Assembly: GCA_910589415.1 (NCBI GenBank)
Contig: OU342633.1
Span: forward strand, 19,382,858-19,446,857
Reading direction: 5' to 3'
Source: Malachius bipustulatus
Lineage: Eukaryota; Arthropoda; Insecta; Coleoptera; Melyridae
DNA length: 64,000 nt
Shown: one piece after another, positions 36,907-49,200 of the stretch
Layout of the letters: every line of letters starts with the position of its first letter
Position numbering within the stretch: the stretch's first letter is position 1
The notes under the pieces: generated by a model
The model's database searches: none
What the model was told of the DNA's origin: nothing
What the model saw: the letters and a program-made list of their open reading frames with translations, nothing else
Made by a program: the position numbers and the translations under genes

Positions 36907-38133
36907 GTGAGAATCTTTGTAGGGATTCCGCCGGTCTAATGAAAGGTGTTGTGGTTACACGCTCGTTACAGAGTTTGTTATTATACGGGTTAGGAAAAAT
37001 GAAAAGTACCAAGTTGTTGAATTTAATGTGTTAGAAAAAAACATATTGTGGAGAATTTTTAAAAGGGTTCTTACTTCAAAGTCTTGTTTTTTTATCTTTT
37101 TTACGAACGAGGGGATATAAAGTAATGCGCGTTATAAATTCTGCTCAAAAAAGACAAAAAAATATCTTACAAAACACACGACTTCCTGTCTGAGATGCAA
37201 GATACAAGACCGAAACTCTTTTGAGTTGCAACTTTATTTTTTTTTGTATAACTTGAATAAAATGTTATGTTCATATCTCATTAAAAATTTCATATTTCCA
37301 ATGTTTTATGCGAAAAATTCACTAGAGAAAGTTCTATACCTATATACACTGACACAAAATTCATCTTTCAACCAGGGTGTAATAAGTGTCACTAACCGTG
37401 AACTCCTTTCGAGGAGTAAATGTGACAATTAATTGCGTCAAATGTTGAGACATTTTCATAATTTTTTTAGCATGATGTTGCCTCTGAAAGAACAGTCGGC
37501 CGAATGACGACTATATTGAATGCCGGTGTACTATAGCGGCTCGCTTCAAAGGATACAAATTTTTACAGCCCGCTAACGGCTACTTTCTCGCCCAAGTGCC
37601 GACAAATTTTCACAGTAGCTGTTATTAGACTGATAACGGCATAACGGCAGGTGAGAGCTACACAGCTTGAAACAAAGCACGCAGTTAAAAGCTCCCGGGA
37701 TCGATACCACGATACATGCATGTTTCAAGGAAGTCGAAGCGCGCTAAAACAATAATAATATATACCTATACCTATTAACGATTAACGGCGGTTGATAGTT
37801 TACATTCAAATTTTTAGTGTTCTAGCGCGATCGCGCTAAATAATATCGTGTATATCTTAGCCGTACGAACTCGCCACGTTCCGTCCTTGATATGCAATGA
37901 ACACTGGTAAAAAACACCCTTGTATAGATAAATGTATATTACATACGTATAATTTTCTAGGGAATTTAATATAAGCTTTAATTTTGGAAAATAGGTAAGG
38001 TGATATAATTTTTTTTTTCTGTGCGATGCACATACAGATAGATCAAAGAGGACCTTTGATCTATGGGGCCTACTAAGGCGCCAAAAATCTATCGGACTTT
38101 ATTAGGCGGTGTTCGAGGTCCTCCATCCCTGTA
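36907..38133. other. Non-coding stretch
   Basis: A GC-richer patch at 37480-37740 includes GGGATCGATACC at 37698, loosely like a polymerase III B box. It could be an old tRNA-derived SINE, but no A box or tail is evident. Otherwise nothing was recognised. Confidence 0.35.
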
Positions 38134-39054
38134 CAAGGTTATCGAGAATAGGCTCGGAAAGTTTTAGGGGGTGATTCCTTGGTGCATTCTAAGAAAAAAG
38201 TTTCTATTAATGTGTGGGTCCGCAAATGCACCGTTTTTGAGATACAGAGGTGTCAAATTTCAAATACAGCGTGTCAAAGAAATACTTTTTTCCAATTTTT
38301 TATGGTATCTTAGGAACCATTCGAGGTACAGACCTCATCACAACTTGTGTTGAATCTAAGCATTGATTCTTTTATGTCATTTACCGACACATCGAGGCGA
38401 ACATGGACAAACTTCGCTCAGTTTGCCGAATGTTTGGCCAATCGAGACGAACTTACCGTCCACACATCCGTGTTGGCCCTGATTTGTCTGAGTTAGGCCA
38501 ACGTGTGGAGCATTATAATGCTAACAATTTTTTTTTAATATGCCAGTGACGGAGATTTATTTAGGGTTGCGTGGGTTTTTTCCCCTAATATTATCTACGA
38601 CACTGGGCAAATTGGCATTTTAAAAAAGCGCATTTTTAGCCGCCAATATTTTCTACACAAAAAGGTAGGAACTCTTGGTCATAAGCTAATATGAACCGTT
38701 TTCGAAAATAACGGCCGTTTACGATGAAAAACTCGCTTTGGATGTTTCAATACATATCTATTTTGAAAATGAAATGAATCACAAAAAACTTCGTTCTACC
38801 TTAAAACTCTCCGCCAATGGTATATCCATGAAAAAACTGATTTGCGAAATTAAAGCAGTAGCTGAGTTTATCTCAAACGGTTCTTGAGATAAATATCTCC
38901 ATAAAACTAGAAAAACATATTTTTTGACACCTGGTAGATGTCTCAAAAAGGGCGTGCATTTCATCGGGACAAACGGTAATGGGAAATTTTTTTCTTACAA
39001 TGAGCCAAGAAATCACCCCCTAAAATTTTTCGCAGTTTATTTAGGATAAGCCTG
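38134..39054. mobile_element. Long-arm foldback MITE, ~921 bp
   Basis: Left arm (38134-38335) and right arm (about 38860-39054) are inverted copies sharing TTTTAGGGGGTGATTCCTTGG / CCAAGAAATCACCCCCTAAAA, the GTTTTTGAGA region and GGTGTCAAA / TTTGACACC. The left end CAAGGTTATC is preceded by TA; the right end is TAAGCCTG. The middle (38580-38740) carries CTGGGCAAATTG and GGTCATAA, also present in the truncated copy at 20907-21330. No transposase is encoded. Confidence 0.8.
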
Positions 39055-39370
39055 TGTAGGTATTCCTGAAATTTTTTGAATTGCATGATTTAATGCAGCA
39101 AAAGCAATTATTTTAAGAGCAAAAACTTATTTATTTATTTTCGGCACTGTTCTCGATGATACCTTACTATTCCAAATATCAAATTAGTGTATTTTTTAAT
39201 AAAAAATAATTTTTAAAAAATAATAAAAAAAAATAATCCTAATAATAAAAAATAAATTTAAATAAAATTTTAATAAAAAATACACTAATACCGCGAAGTA
39301 GGTTAACAGTATAGTGCGAAATAGGTCAATAGGTAAGCGCAGCAAATCAAGATGGCTGTAATAGTATATT

Positions 39371-39498
39371 CTATATCAAGGGCGGAAAGAAGTTCATTTC
39401 AGCGAGTATGAAGTTATCGGGCCGAGCGGAGCGGAGCGTAGCGGAGCAAGGGTCGATTGAATACGAGCTGAAATGGACTTTCCGGCCGAGATATAGAC
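39371..39498. mobile_element. Short hairpin MITE, ~128 bp, with GGAGC-rich centre
   Basis: The inverted ends are CTATATCAAGGGCGGAAAG...CATTTCAGC and their complement GCTGAAATGGACTTTCCGGC...GATATAG. The centre contains a run of GGAGC-type repeats (GAGCGGAGCGGAGCGTAGCG, about 39425-39445). It is non-coding. Confidence 0.65.
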
Positions 39499-39500
39499 GC

Positions 39501-40009
39501 TATTTTTTAGCGCATCGCGGTAGAACACCGAATACTTTGGCTTGTTAGCTTATTGTTGGCGAATATGTGGTGGCGTACAAATTAATTCACTGTCAGTGAA
39601 ATTTTCCTGTCTAGCGTTCATTTTGTTTCTTTATTGACGAAACCTCAGAAACTAGTAACCTCCGTTAATCGTTATAATTAGATAGGTACCTACCTGTTAT
39701 TATATTTCCAGCTCGTTTAGACGATTGAAATATGCGCGTAGGTATAGTGGTCTCGGTTTAGTTGTCAGCTGTGTGCTTCAATTTCGCTCTCACCTGCCGC
39801 GTAATCACTAACTGATAACACTATCAGTAGTTGCTATAGTAACTCCTAAATCTGTCCGCCCTAGGGCCAGGAAAAACGTTCGTTGCGGGCTGGAAAATTT
39901 TCTACGCTTGAAAGCGAGCTGCTGTTGCATGCAGGCTGCAATATACGTCATTCCGCCGGCTACTGAGCTACTGAAAAATCGTCTTTCAGAGGCGATGCGC
40001 TAAAAAATA
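39501..40009. repeat. ~510-bp segment bounded by 18-bp inverted repeats
   Basis: TATTTTTTAGCGCATCGC at 39501-39518 recurs complemented at 39992-40009. The segment starts two bases after the 128-bp hairpin element, so the two may be parts of one composite element. It contains a GATAACACTATC palindrome and a GC-richer patch but no plausible gene. Confidence 0.55.
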
Positions 40010-40191
40010 TTGTAAATGTATTAAAATATCAACAAATTTGCCGCTATCTATGTAAAAAGGTTCGAACTATGAACAAAAAAAAAAAACGGAATGCCTCAAG
40101 CCCGACAACACAGATAAGGTTTCTTTTATCATTATTCATTATCACTTTTTATTTTCTGTCTTTTTTTAGGCAATCAATATACAGGTGTTCC

Positions 40192-41078
40192 TTAATAACA
40201 TGCTAATATTTAAGGAGGTTATTCTTGGGTCAATTTTGAGAAAAAAACTTCATAAGAACGTATGTCCTAAAAGTCTTAACTTTTGGTAAAGTTTTATTAA
40301 AATAAATAATTTTTTCGTAATATCTATAATACCGCTCTGGATATTTTAATGAAATTTCGTATACAGGTATTACTCATCAACGGGCATTTGTTCATGTACC
40401 ACGTTTCATTTTATTTAGACTAGTGACGATGGTGCACGATTGTGCAGAATTTTTCCTGCATATTTCGGCAGACATTGATGGTACGCCACTGATTTCTGTT
40501 CAAATAGAAATCATTTTTGGAATCCCCATTCATTTCCAAGCAAATTTGATCGCTTGTTTTTTTTTCAGTTCGATGCACGGTTTTTGCGTAAAAAAATAAA
40601 ATCTGTTACTCTACATGGTCACAAGATTATCGTTAAAGTGACAATAAAAAAATATAAAAATATGCAAGTAAAATTCTGCACGATCGTCACTAGTGGGAAT
40701 AAAACGAAATGTTGTACCTAGGTACCTACATGAAAAAATGCCTCTTTAATGTCCGTATTCATCAAACTTCAAAATATAACTCTGGGGTTATATTTTGAAT
40801 TTTCTGACAGCTGATTGGTCTAACGCTCAAACCCTACGAACGCTACGAATTTTAAGCCAATCACATGTTCCAAAATATAACCCCAGGGGTTATATTTATT
40901 GATGAATACGGGCCTATGAGTAATACCTGTCTATGAAATTTCATTAAAAAATCTAGAACGGTATTACAGATATTATGAAAAAATTATTTATTTTTAAAAA
41001 CTTTAACCCCCTGTATCTCAGAAGTTAAGACTTTTAGGACATACGTTCTCATTAATTTTTTGTTATTTTGTTATTAAG
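40192..41078. mobile_element. Foldback MITE interrupted by a second MITE
   Basis: The left end CAGGTGTTCCTTAATAACAT follows TA. The arms 40210-40460 and about 40670-41075 are inverted copies, e.g. CGTATGTCCTAAAAGTCTTA / TAAGACTTTTAGGACATACG and GTATACAGGTATTACTCATC / ATGAGTAATACCTGTCTATG. The right terminus is diverged. The right arm is split by the element at 40751-40913, as comparison with the uninterrupted left arm shows. It is non-coding, and its ends resemble those of the 35440 element. Confidence 0.75.
40751..40913. mobile_element. Nested ~163-bp MITE inside the right arm of the 40.2-kb element
   Basis: Terminal inverted repeats are GTCCGTATTCATCAA and its near complement TTGATGAATACGGGC. 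Just inside each end lie inner copies of a CAAAATATAAC...GGGGTTATATTTT palindrome. The intact left arm of the host element shows the uninterrupted sequence. Target duplication is not clean. Confidence 0.7.
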
Positions 41079-41283
41079 CTAAACTATTTTTAGTGACGTT
41101 TAAAACGTAGGTAAAAATCGAAAAATATGGTCGAAAAATTTTCACGTGACTTCTTAACCTCGCCGCCTATCGCGATGAATGGTTTTTAGTTTTGGTTTCG
41201 TCGTTAATCACTGAAACTAAAAAAAAAAACAATAAAACGTAATTCACCTCTCACACGAAGAAATGTATTTTTTGCTACTTCGC

Positions 41284-41815
41284 CGTGTGTTGCCAACCAA
41301 AATTTCAAGATTTCACCAGATTCTAGTAAAAAAAATCACCAGAATTGACCAGCTGGTGTTTTAGCTGAAAAATCCTCAGATTTCGACAGATATTTTCAAA
41401 AACCACCAAATTTCACCAGATTTATTCACTTTAAATCATGAGAAAGTAGGTACCTATAATATTCTCTCCCGAATTGCACAAAAGTTAATCACATGACCAG
41501 TTTACCCCGGTCAAACCATAAGTCGTCTCTTTATCATTGGTCAACAAAAACTATTGATATTAAATGTATAACAAAATAATAACAACAATAACCAAATTAG
41601 GAAATTATAAGTAATAGGTAACCCATCAAATCTATTTTTAGAAATCAATAAGACAACCATTTTACTGTATTTGGTGATGTTTAAAAAAGGAAAATTGATC
41701 CAAGGGTGAAGTAATTCGTGTTAAAAATCACAAATATTCAAAAATATCACCAGATTTTAGACGTTTATTAAAAGTTTTCACCAATTAAATCACCAAAAGC
41801 CTCGAATTCATAAAA
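41284..41815 (-). mobile_element. Truncated hAT-type MITE, second copy of the 59.3-kb family
   Basis: From GTGTTGCCAACCAAAATTTC through repeated TTTCACCAGA phrases, CACATGACCAGTTT, AAGTCGTCTCTTTATCATTG and CACCAGATTTTAG, it matches the complement of 59297-59857. The far end near 41815 is lost, and no duplication can be read there. It has no coding capacity. Confidence 0.75.
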
Positions 41816-43021
41816 AATTTTCAGTCTTCTCACAATCGATTATGTAAAAAATTACCTTTGGTCTAAAATTTCTGGGAAATGACCACATGTTACTTTTTTC
41901 AAGTGATATAATTTTGGCTTTAAAATTATCAAGTCAATCGCACAGCATCCATCCATCATGCAAAAGCAGCCACATATTGCAGTATCAGCTTTATCCTCTA
42001 ATTATCTACCTGACCCTAAAATTAGTTCAGGCATGTTATTTATATTCTACATAATTCTTCCTAATTCCAAAGCAATAAGATATTCAATTATTGGAATTTA
42101 GGCAAATCTGGTTAGCTGTTGAAAAAATCTGATTAGGTAGTTACTAGTTATAAATTATTCAGAAAATTGTAAACTTATTTAAAAATTTTATAGTCTATTT
42201 CCATAAAGATTTCATTTTAAAGGTAGAAAAATTTCAAACTATTTACTAACCCTTCATAAAAAAATTTTAATATGACTTAGGTACCTTTTATTCTGCTTAC
42301 AATAATTAAGATTCACTTTCACTGTTCTAATAATTATTGTAACTGAATAGACGGAAGTAAGGAGAAAACTGCATTAAAATAAAATGAAACCCTGAAACAT
42401 AGAGCATTCAAACAAAAAACAATAATTAAATGCGTCATAACTCACTCTTTATCTACATTTTAATACCTTTGCATTCATTTATGTATTTTTTTCTATTTTC
42501 CTTATCAGTAATTATGTTTTTTTTTTGTGGTGAGGGGATATTAAAACTTAAAACTCTATTTTCTACTCAAATATTTATTTATTTACAATTTACACTGTAA
42601 AATGACTCTTCGCTCTATAAAAATCAAATTATCACTTACATAATAAATATTCAAATAGGGGTCGTGTAATTGTTTTATATTAAGAATTCATAAAATGTCT
42701 GGTGAACATGAAAATCACTAAGCGCATTCAGAAGACAATCAGCCAGCTATCCTGAACCGGGGACCCTCGTGGTCAGTGATCATGGCTTCTGAACAGGGAC
42801 CTACCAAAATAGCAAGCTGATGACAGAATAAAGCTCAGTTTTATATTAGTCTCAGTAAAAAAAAAGTCATATGGAAGAGAATTATTGTAAAGAATTATCT
42901 GAAAATTGAATTTACCAGGATGAATATCCCACCTTCAGGGAGTATTTATTGCCCTAATGCCTGGGGTTTATGTTCAAAATTCATGGGACATGGCAAGTTG
43001 TGAAGATGTTGTCTTGATATA
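41816..43021. other. AT-rich stretch, no gene seen
   Basis: No domain-bearing frame or recognised repeat copy was found. Confidence 0.4.
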
Positions 43022-43846
43022 CAGTGTGTGTCACAGGCATGGTACACCCCCTTTTTTTCTTTATTTTTGGAGATAATTTTTTGAAATTTGGTACGTCGCA
43101 TATTCTCGATAGAGCGCACTTTTTAGCAGAAAATTGAATTTTTTCCCACATCCGGTTTTTCCGGAAATGTAATCAACTTTTTATTTTTAAATGGGACACC
43201 CTATATATTATTATATTTTTGGATTCTATACATTTGTACGAATCCAACAATACCACATAAGTATCATTTTAAATGTAAAATTTGTTTTTGTTCAATTTTT
43301 TATTTCTCAATTATAGTGTGCCATGACTATTTCGTTTTACTCCAATTGGATCATCTAATGCTAGAAAAATCGAATTTTTGTTCAAAGTACTAAATTAAGT
43401 GATTTATGGATAAATTATGCGCACCGATGATTTTTTGAGCTGGATTCATTTTTTTCAAATGGTACCATATTGGTACCGAGGTACCATCTACTAGTACTTC
43501 CAATAAGGGACATTTTGGTGCACCCATTTTGCATCTGTTACGAACACAAGTGAAGTCATGGCACACTATAATTGAAAAATAAAAAATTAAATAAAAACAA
43601 ATTTGACATTTAAAATGGTACCTACTTATGTGGTATTGTTGGATTCGTACAAATGTATAGAATCCAAAAATATAATAATATATAGGGTGTCCCATTTAAA
43701 AATAAAAAGTTGGTTACATTTCCGGAAAAACCGGATGTGGGAAAAAATTCAATTTTCTGTACCAAACTTCGACGTACCAAATTTCAAAAAATTATCTCCA
43801 AAAATAAAGAAAAAAAAAGGGAGTGTACCATGCCTGTGACACACTG
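43022..43846. mobile_element. Long near-perfect hairpin MITE, Tc1/mariner-like, 825 bp
   Basis: Ends CAGTGTGTGTCACAGGCATG and the complement of CATGCCTGTGACACACTG are flanked by TA on both sides (43020-43021 and 43847-43848). The arms of about 330 bp each (43022-43350 and 43525-43846) match closely over nearly their full length, e.g. CCGGTTTTTCCGGAAATGTA and TTGTACGAATCCAACAATAC. Between them are ~170 bp of unique sequence. No transposase is encoded. CAG ends and a TA target duplication are the standard marks of Tc1/mariner elements. Confidence 0.88.
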
Positions 43847-46223
43847 TAGTAGTAACAACTCCTGCCTATTTAACACAATTTTGAAGTTGTATTTTTAAGA
43901 TTCAACATTTACCAAATTAGTTGGTGTAAAGTAAATGGCAACCTTTTTCATAAAAACCAAGAAATTGTAATTTTTTTGCCATTAGCTTGCCAGATGTAAC
44001 GTTTTAGCAGCCCTGAAGATAACCTATTAACTTAGGTTTAATTAAATGTTGATGTTCCATTAGAAACGAATATTATTAACAATATTAACATCAAGAATGT
44101 AAAAATCACCACTACTTTCCGATTTTTATAATTTATACTTTATCAAAATATATGTTGTAGCAAACACAAAAACATAACGAACTTTACAAATATAAAATTC
44201 TTTGAAAATACGACAGTTACCTGTCAAAAATTGATCAGAACTACCAACTACTGTCTTAAGTTGACTAAACGAAGGCTCAAATAAGCTGCTGAGCATCCCT
44301 GAATGCGCCCATTGTTTTTTAATACTCTTAAAATTGGTACTTGCACTAAAATTATTTTCGTATATACGCGAAGTTGCTTATAATTTTTTTATCATATTAA
44401 TATAATACAGCTTTTTAAAAAGTATATCACTAGCGTTTGTTTTGTATTTTATAAATAACTGATCAAAAATTGGTCAATTAAGGGTTCCATCGTACTCTCC
44501 ATAAAAAATATTTTAACAAATAATTAATGTTGCATTTTATTTTCTTCACAGACAAGATTTGATCTCGGTAATAAAGACAGGAAGAGAGAAAAATTTTAAT
44601 AACTAACAATAGGAAGGTACTAGGTACCAAGTATCGCTAGAGTGCCTTGATATGAAAATATTACAAAGAGTAGGGAAGCTAATATTTTCTCTTTTTCCTA
44701 ACGGTAGAGGATTGACCAGGAACAGACTATCTCTCTTTAACATAGTGACTTTTTAGTTACTTCTTATCCCTGACAGCTGTGGTGGGCGGTTACATTAGTG
44801 TTATAAGCAAATAATGGCTTATTATTTTTTATTTAATACGAATTGATCTTCAATTATTTCAATTAAAAAAAAAAAACAGTGCACACAACATCACCCCAAA
44901 TAAGTATCTGCAAGGTAAAAAGACATGTCTGAGAAAAACGATTCAATCTTCTCTACTCCTAATACAACAACAATCTGTAAATATCCAGGCTCTCTAGACC
45001 GTTGATTAAAACACATGGGAGACATAAAACTCTCTGCTGGTCAGCAGGGTTCTACTTGCACCCATAAAACGTAAGTATGGGGAAACCCTTAAAATGAGAT
45101 ATCGAATTTGACCAACTTTAGAAAAACAATTAATTTAATCCTTCCATAATGCACTGGGATAAAAATTTCGATAAAATGTAAATGATATGTCTTTTTTCAA
45201 ATTATTAATTTCACGATATTGCATTGGTATGTACTTAAAAAATTGCACAAATTCACTTATTCTTACATAGTGTGTTATTAAAATTACACACCCTGATTAG
45301 TCACAGGACAATAACGCACAATATTAAGACTGAGCAATATATAACAAATTAATACACAAATATTAAATATTTTTTGTAAAAAATTACATGTGGATGACGC
45401 ATTACCCCAAAATATGAGAAAAGAACGTAAATCGGCTGTAATTTTACGATTTGTCTATACAATGACAACGTTTGAACAAACTATGCATCTTCTGAATAGG
45501 CTATGAAAGCATAAAATATGTTAATTTTACTTGCCCAAAATAATTTTATAGTCTATTATTATACAAGAGGGGATAAAAGGAAGAGAGATAATATTTTAAC
45601 CCAAGCCGTTTCTTACCTCTATTTCTTTTATCAGCTCAGTGATTCCATATCACTCAACATTAAAGCATCGAAAGCTTTTTCTTAGCAATTATTGTATCAT
45701 TCATCTTGCATTATTAATTGAGGCAGTGATCACAAAGATGACAATACTGGATGTTTTGGAAACAGAAAACAAATGAACCCGAACGAACAGGCACCTTGTA
45801 TTTTGTTAGTTCGTTGTAGAAAAATTAACAAAACTTTTATTTGGATTTCTCAGGTGGAGATGAACATTTCAGTGTGTTCGTTTTCAGTTTTCATATCCCC
45901 CACGTTTCCAGGTAACATCCAGTATAAGTATATTTTTATAAATTATACAAAAATGCCAGTCTTTGATTTAGATCGAAATGTGTTCTAAAAGCTAGCAGAC
46001 AGATCTATCTACAGAGCCATCACTCGTGAAAATCTCACTTGATCACTTTGTAACATAAAATAAATAATATAATTGTAAAAAGTCTAGCAGTAGATCTAAA
46101 AACAACTTAATTAAATATAAAATAAATAATAAGTAGATGAAAAATATCTGAAAGTAATTAAATAAAATCTGGAAAATCTTTTTTAAAATTATTTGTACAA
46201 AATTCGACATAAATTAATTTCTT
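43847..46223. other. Intergenic stretch 3' of the kinase gene
   Basis: No gene was seen. The 3' untranslated region of the doublecortin-like kinase should occupy the right-hand end (positions just below 46224); I could not single out its poly(A) signal. A minus-strand AATAAA lies at about 45835, perhaps too far downstream. Confidence 0.45.
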
Positions 46224-49200
46224 CTAAGTGGAGGCGATCTGCAGCCAGGGATGATCTAGAACGTCCTCGGCCGAAAACCTCAGCTCGGGCGACAATTGTA
46301 GCATGTTTTGAATGAGTTCTTTGGCTAAATTCGACACTTCCGACCAATACTCGTCCGGGAAATCGTACTGGCCGGATAAAATGGAATCAAATAGCTTCTC
46401 CTGGTCATTGTCTTGACTTACGAACGGTGGGTATCCGCAAAGGAGGATGTACATTATTACCCCGGCAGCCCAAACATCAATCTAAAAAAAAAAGCATTAA
46501 TCATTTATATAAAAGCCCTTATATAAAACACACACAAACCTTTAATCCGTAACCAGTTTCAGCTAATATTTCCGGAGCTACATACGTAGGAGTACCACAT
46601 ACTGTAAACAAGGGTCTTGTTACCTCACACGCCAAACCAAAATCGCCCAACTTTAGGGTTTTAATCCTCATTTCGGAGCATTCGTCTGAGCAAAATTCTA
46701 CCTGAAATGGTTAATTATTTAAATGTTTGTTTCTTCAGTGCCGCCGCTTTTCTTCAGACTCTTACCAATAAATTTTCTGGCTTTACGTCTCGATGAACAA
46801 TATTAAGATTGTGTAAATAAACGAGAGCCGATACCAAATGAGAGATCATCAACACTGCTTGGTCTTCGGAAAATTTCTGAGCTACAGTAATCGCATCAAA
46901 CAAATCACCACCTGGTAAATTAGTAAATAAAATTATATAAATTTTCCAGTAACGTAAAATCGACATAATTTACCTGTCACAAATTCGCAGACCAAATATA
47001 ACATTTTCTTCGTATCCGTTTCCTCGATCAGAGACATTATATTCGGATGACTTATTTTACGCAAAATACTAACTTCATTTTCTATCATATTTTCCTAAAA
47101 GATTACAAAAAAATACAATGAGACGATACCTACCTTCTGAACTAGAAGCACTTTGACTCACCTTTCCCTGGCACTTGGATTTATCTATAATTTTCAGCGC
47201 ATACTCCTTATTATTAGTTACATCTTTACATAACCTAACGACGGCAAAATTTCCTAAAACAAACAATAGCACAAAATAATAATCATTGTAGATTTAAAAA
47301 ATGCAAGCTCACCGTTTCCAATTACTCTTCCAACAGAATATTTCTGACTAATCGACGGAGGTAAAATACAACTTATATCTTCACTCAGTTTCCAAAGTAT
47401 ACTTTCTTCAGACTCATAGGTTCTATTCAGTTCCTTTTTAGGCATCTTTGGTTTAGGACCGTTACTAGAAGGCAAAAAGAAACATAAATTAATAAAAAAT
47501 AAAAAAATAAAAGGTAACCGGAACCGGTTACTTACCCATTTCTAAGTAAAGGCATCCTCCTATGCGATTCCGAATCCGTACAAGAGCCATTGTAAGGTTT
47601 CTTATATTGTTGAATCGCTTTGCTCTCCTCGAATTCCAGTTCAAAATCTTCAAGTGAGTATCTTTCGTTTCCATACACAAAGAAGACATCTTCTGAAGCG
47701 AAAAACTGGGGCAAGGTGGTCACGGGGAGACCGGCGAGAGTGAATACTTTTCTGACGGCGCCCGAATCTAACTGAGCCGCATCCGTTACAGAGCTTAATA
47801 CTTGTTCCAGACTCGAGGCGTTCCGCTTGTTCAGTAACAAACGTAATATCTGCAATAAATTATCATTATTTGTAAGAATCGAGAGGGTTTTTTCACTTTT
47901 TTTAGGTCTTACCTTTCTCGGTTTAAGTCCGTTTCTGATAATGGTGACAATTCTGGGTCGGACACAATCGGGCACAACGGTTCTGGGTATAGAAGGAGAC
48001 GTGGTAACTTGTTTATTATTGCTCAGTCTTTTCAATTTCAAAGTATCGGTTGTACTGTACTTGATCTTTTTAAATAGTTCACCTTTACCACTGCAGACAT
48101 ATTCTTTGCCGTCTTCTAATTCGTCGATGGTCGATATCTGAAAAGCAAGTAATTTTTTTAAACAAGGATAATAATGAAAAAATTCAGGAATCTCCAACCA
48201 TCAACTTTTTTATTTTCTCGCAATTGTTTCATGTCTATTTTTATTCCAGTCATGTGTAAGTACTTGAAATTTTACATTACAACCAAAAAATTATGTTGTT
48301 TCAAAAACTACCATTTATACAGGTTGATTTAAAAGTTGAGTCATTCCTTATTATAGCACTCTGTATAATTCGTTAAGGCAAACAACTTTTTCAAATAAAT
48401 TTTCTTTGGAAAGTCAAAAATGTAAACGATACACCTTTGATAGTTATGAAAAATTTTAATCCAGCCTCTTGGTAAATCTTGCATAATGAAGGCCTGACAG
48501 AAATTCAAAAGTCAAGTCTGATGAGAAGATTTTTCACGTTATTAGTGTATTTTATTTTAGTCTTGTTTCCTGGGTAACTTTCTATATCTCTTTGACCGAA
48601 TTGAGAAAATTTATTTGAAAAAGTTTGTCTTGATGATTAAAGAAATTATTCAGCTTAAAAATCACCCTGTATAAATCTGAGAGAAGTACATACACAGGTG
48701 TATTCTGATCCTGAAAATTGTTGTCCGCATTTATACATTGTTCCTGCATGGTTGTCCCTTTCTACATTTCTGGAGTGATTTTTTTAAATATTAGCTAAGT
48801 GATTCTGAACTTTGAGAAAGTTAGACAAGGGCGTCCAAGTTTTGAGCAGATAAGTCAATGCAATTCTTCAATTCTGGATCTGGAGCTGGACTAACCTAGA
48901 GTCCCACTAGTCAGAAAATAAAGTTATTGCAGCACTAACAACGGATATTTATAAATTGTGAAATCAAAATGACACAAAATTTTCATTTAGTGGCTTAAAA
49001 AGAAGTTTTCAAACTGTCGCTGCAATATAAACCACAAAAGAAAATGCTGCTCTCAAAGTTGAAAATAATAATTTGAATATCAGAGATGACGATGAACTAA
49101 AAAGAAAATACATAAAAAGCACAAGAACAGTATATGGAACAGTGTTCACAGCATTTTTGTATCTGATTCTGAAGATCAACCATTACTCAGGTCAGGATTC

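Noticed and set aside
37698..37709. B-box-like GGGATCGATACC suggesting a tRNA gene or SINE
   Set aside because: No A box at proper spacing and no cloverleaf arms could be drawn.
43022..43846. Inverted repeat as a CRISPR-like or microRNA locus
   Set aside because: The arms are far too long for a microRNA precursor, and the CAG ends with TA flanks explain it as a mariner-type MITE.
47827..48141. Plus-strand 104-codon frame over the kinase gene
   Set aside because: Entirely antisense to verified doublecortin exons and an intron.
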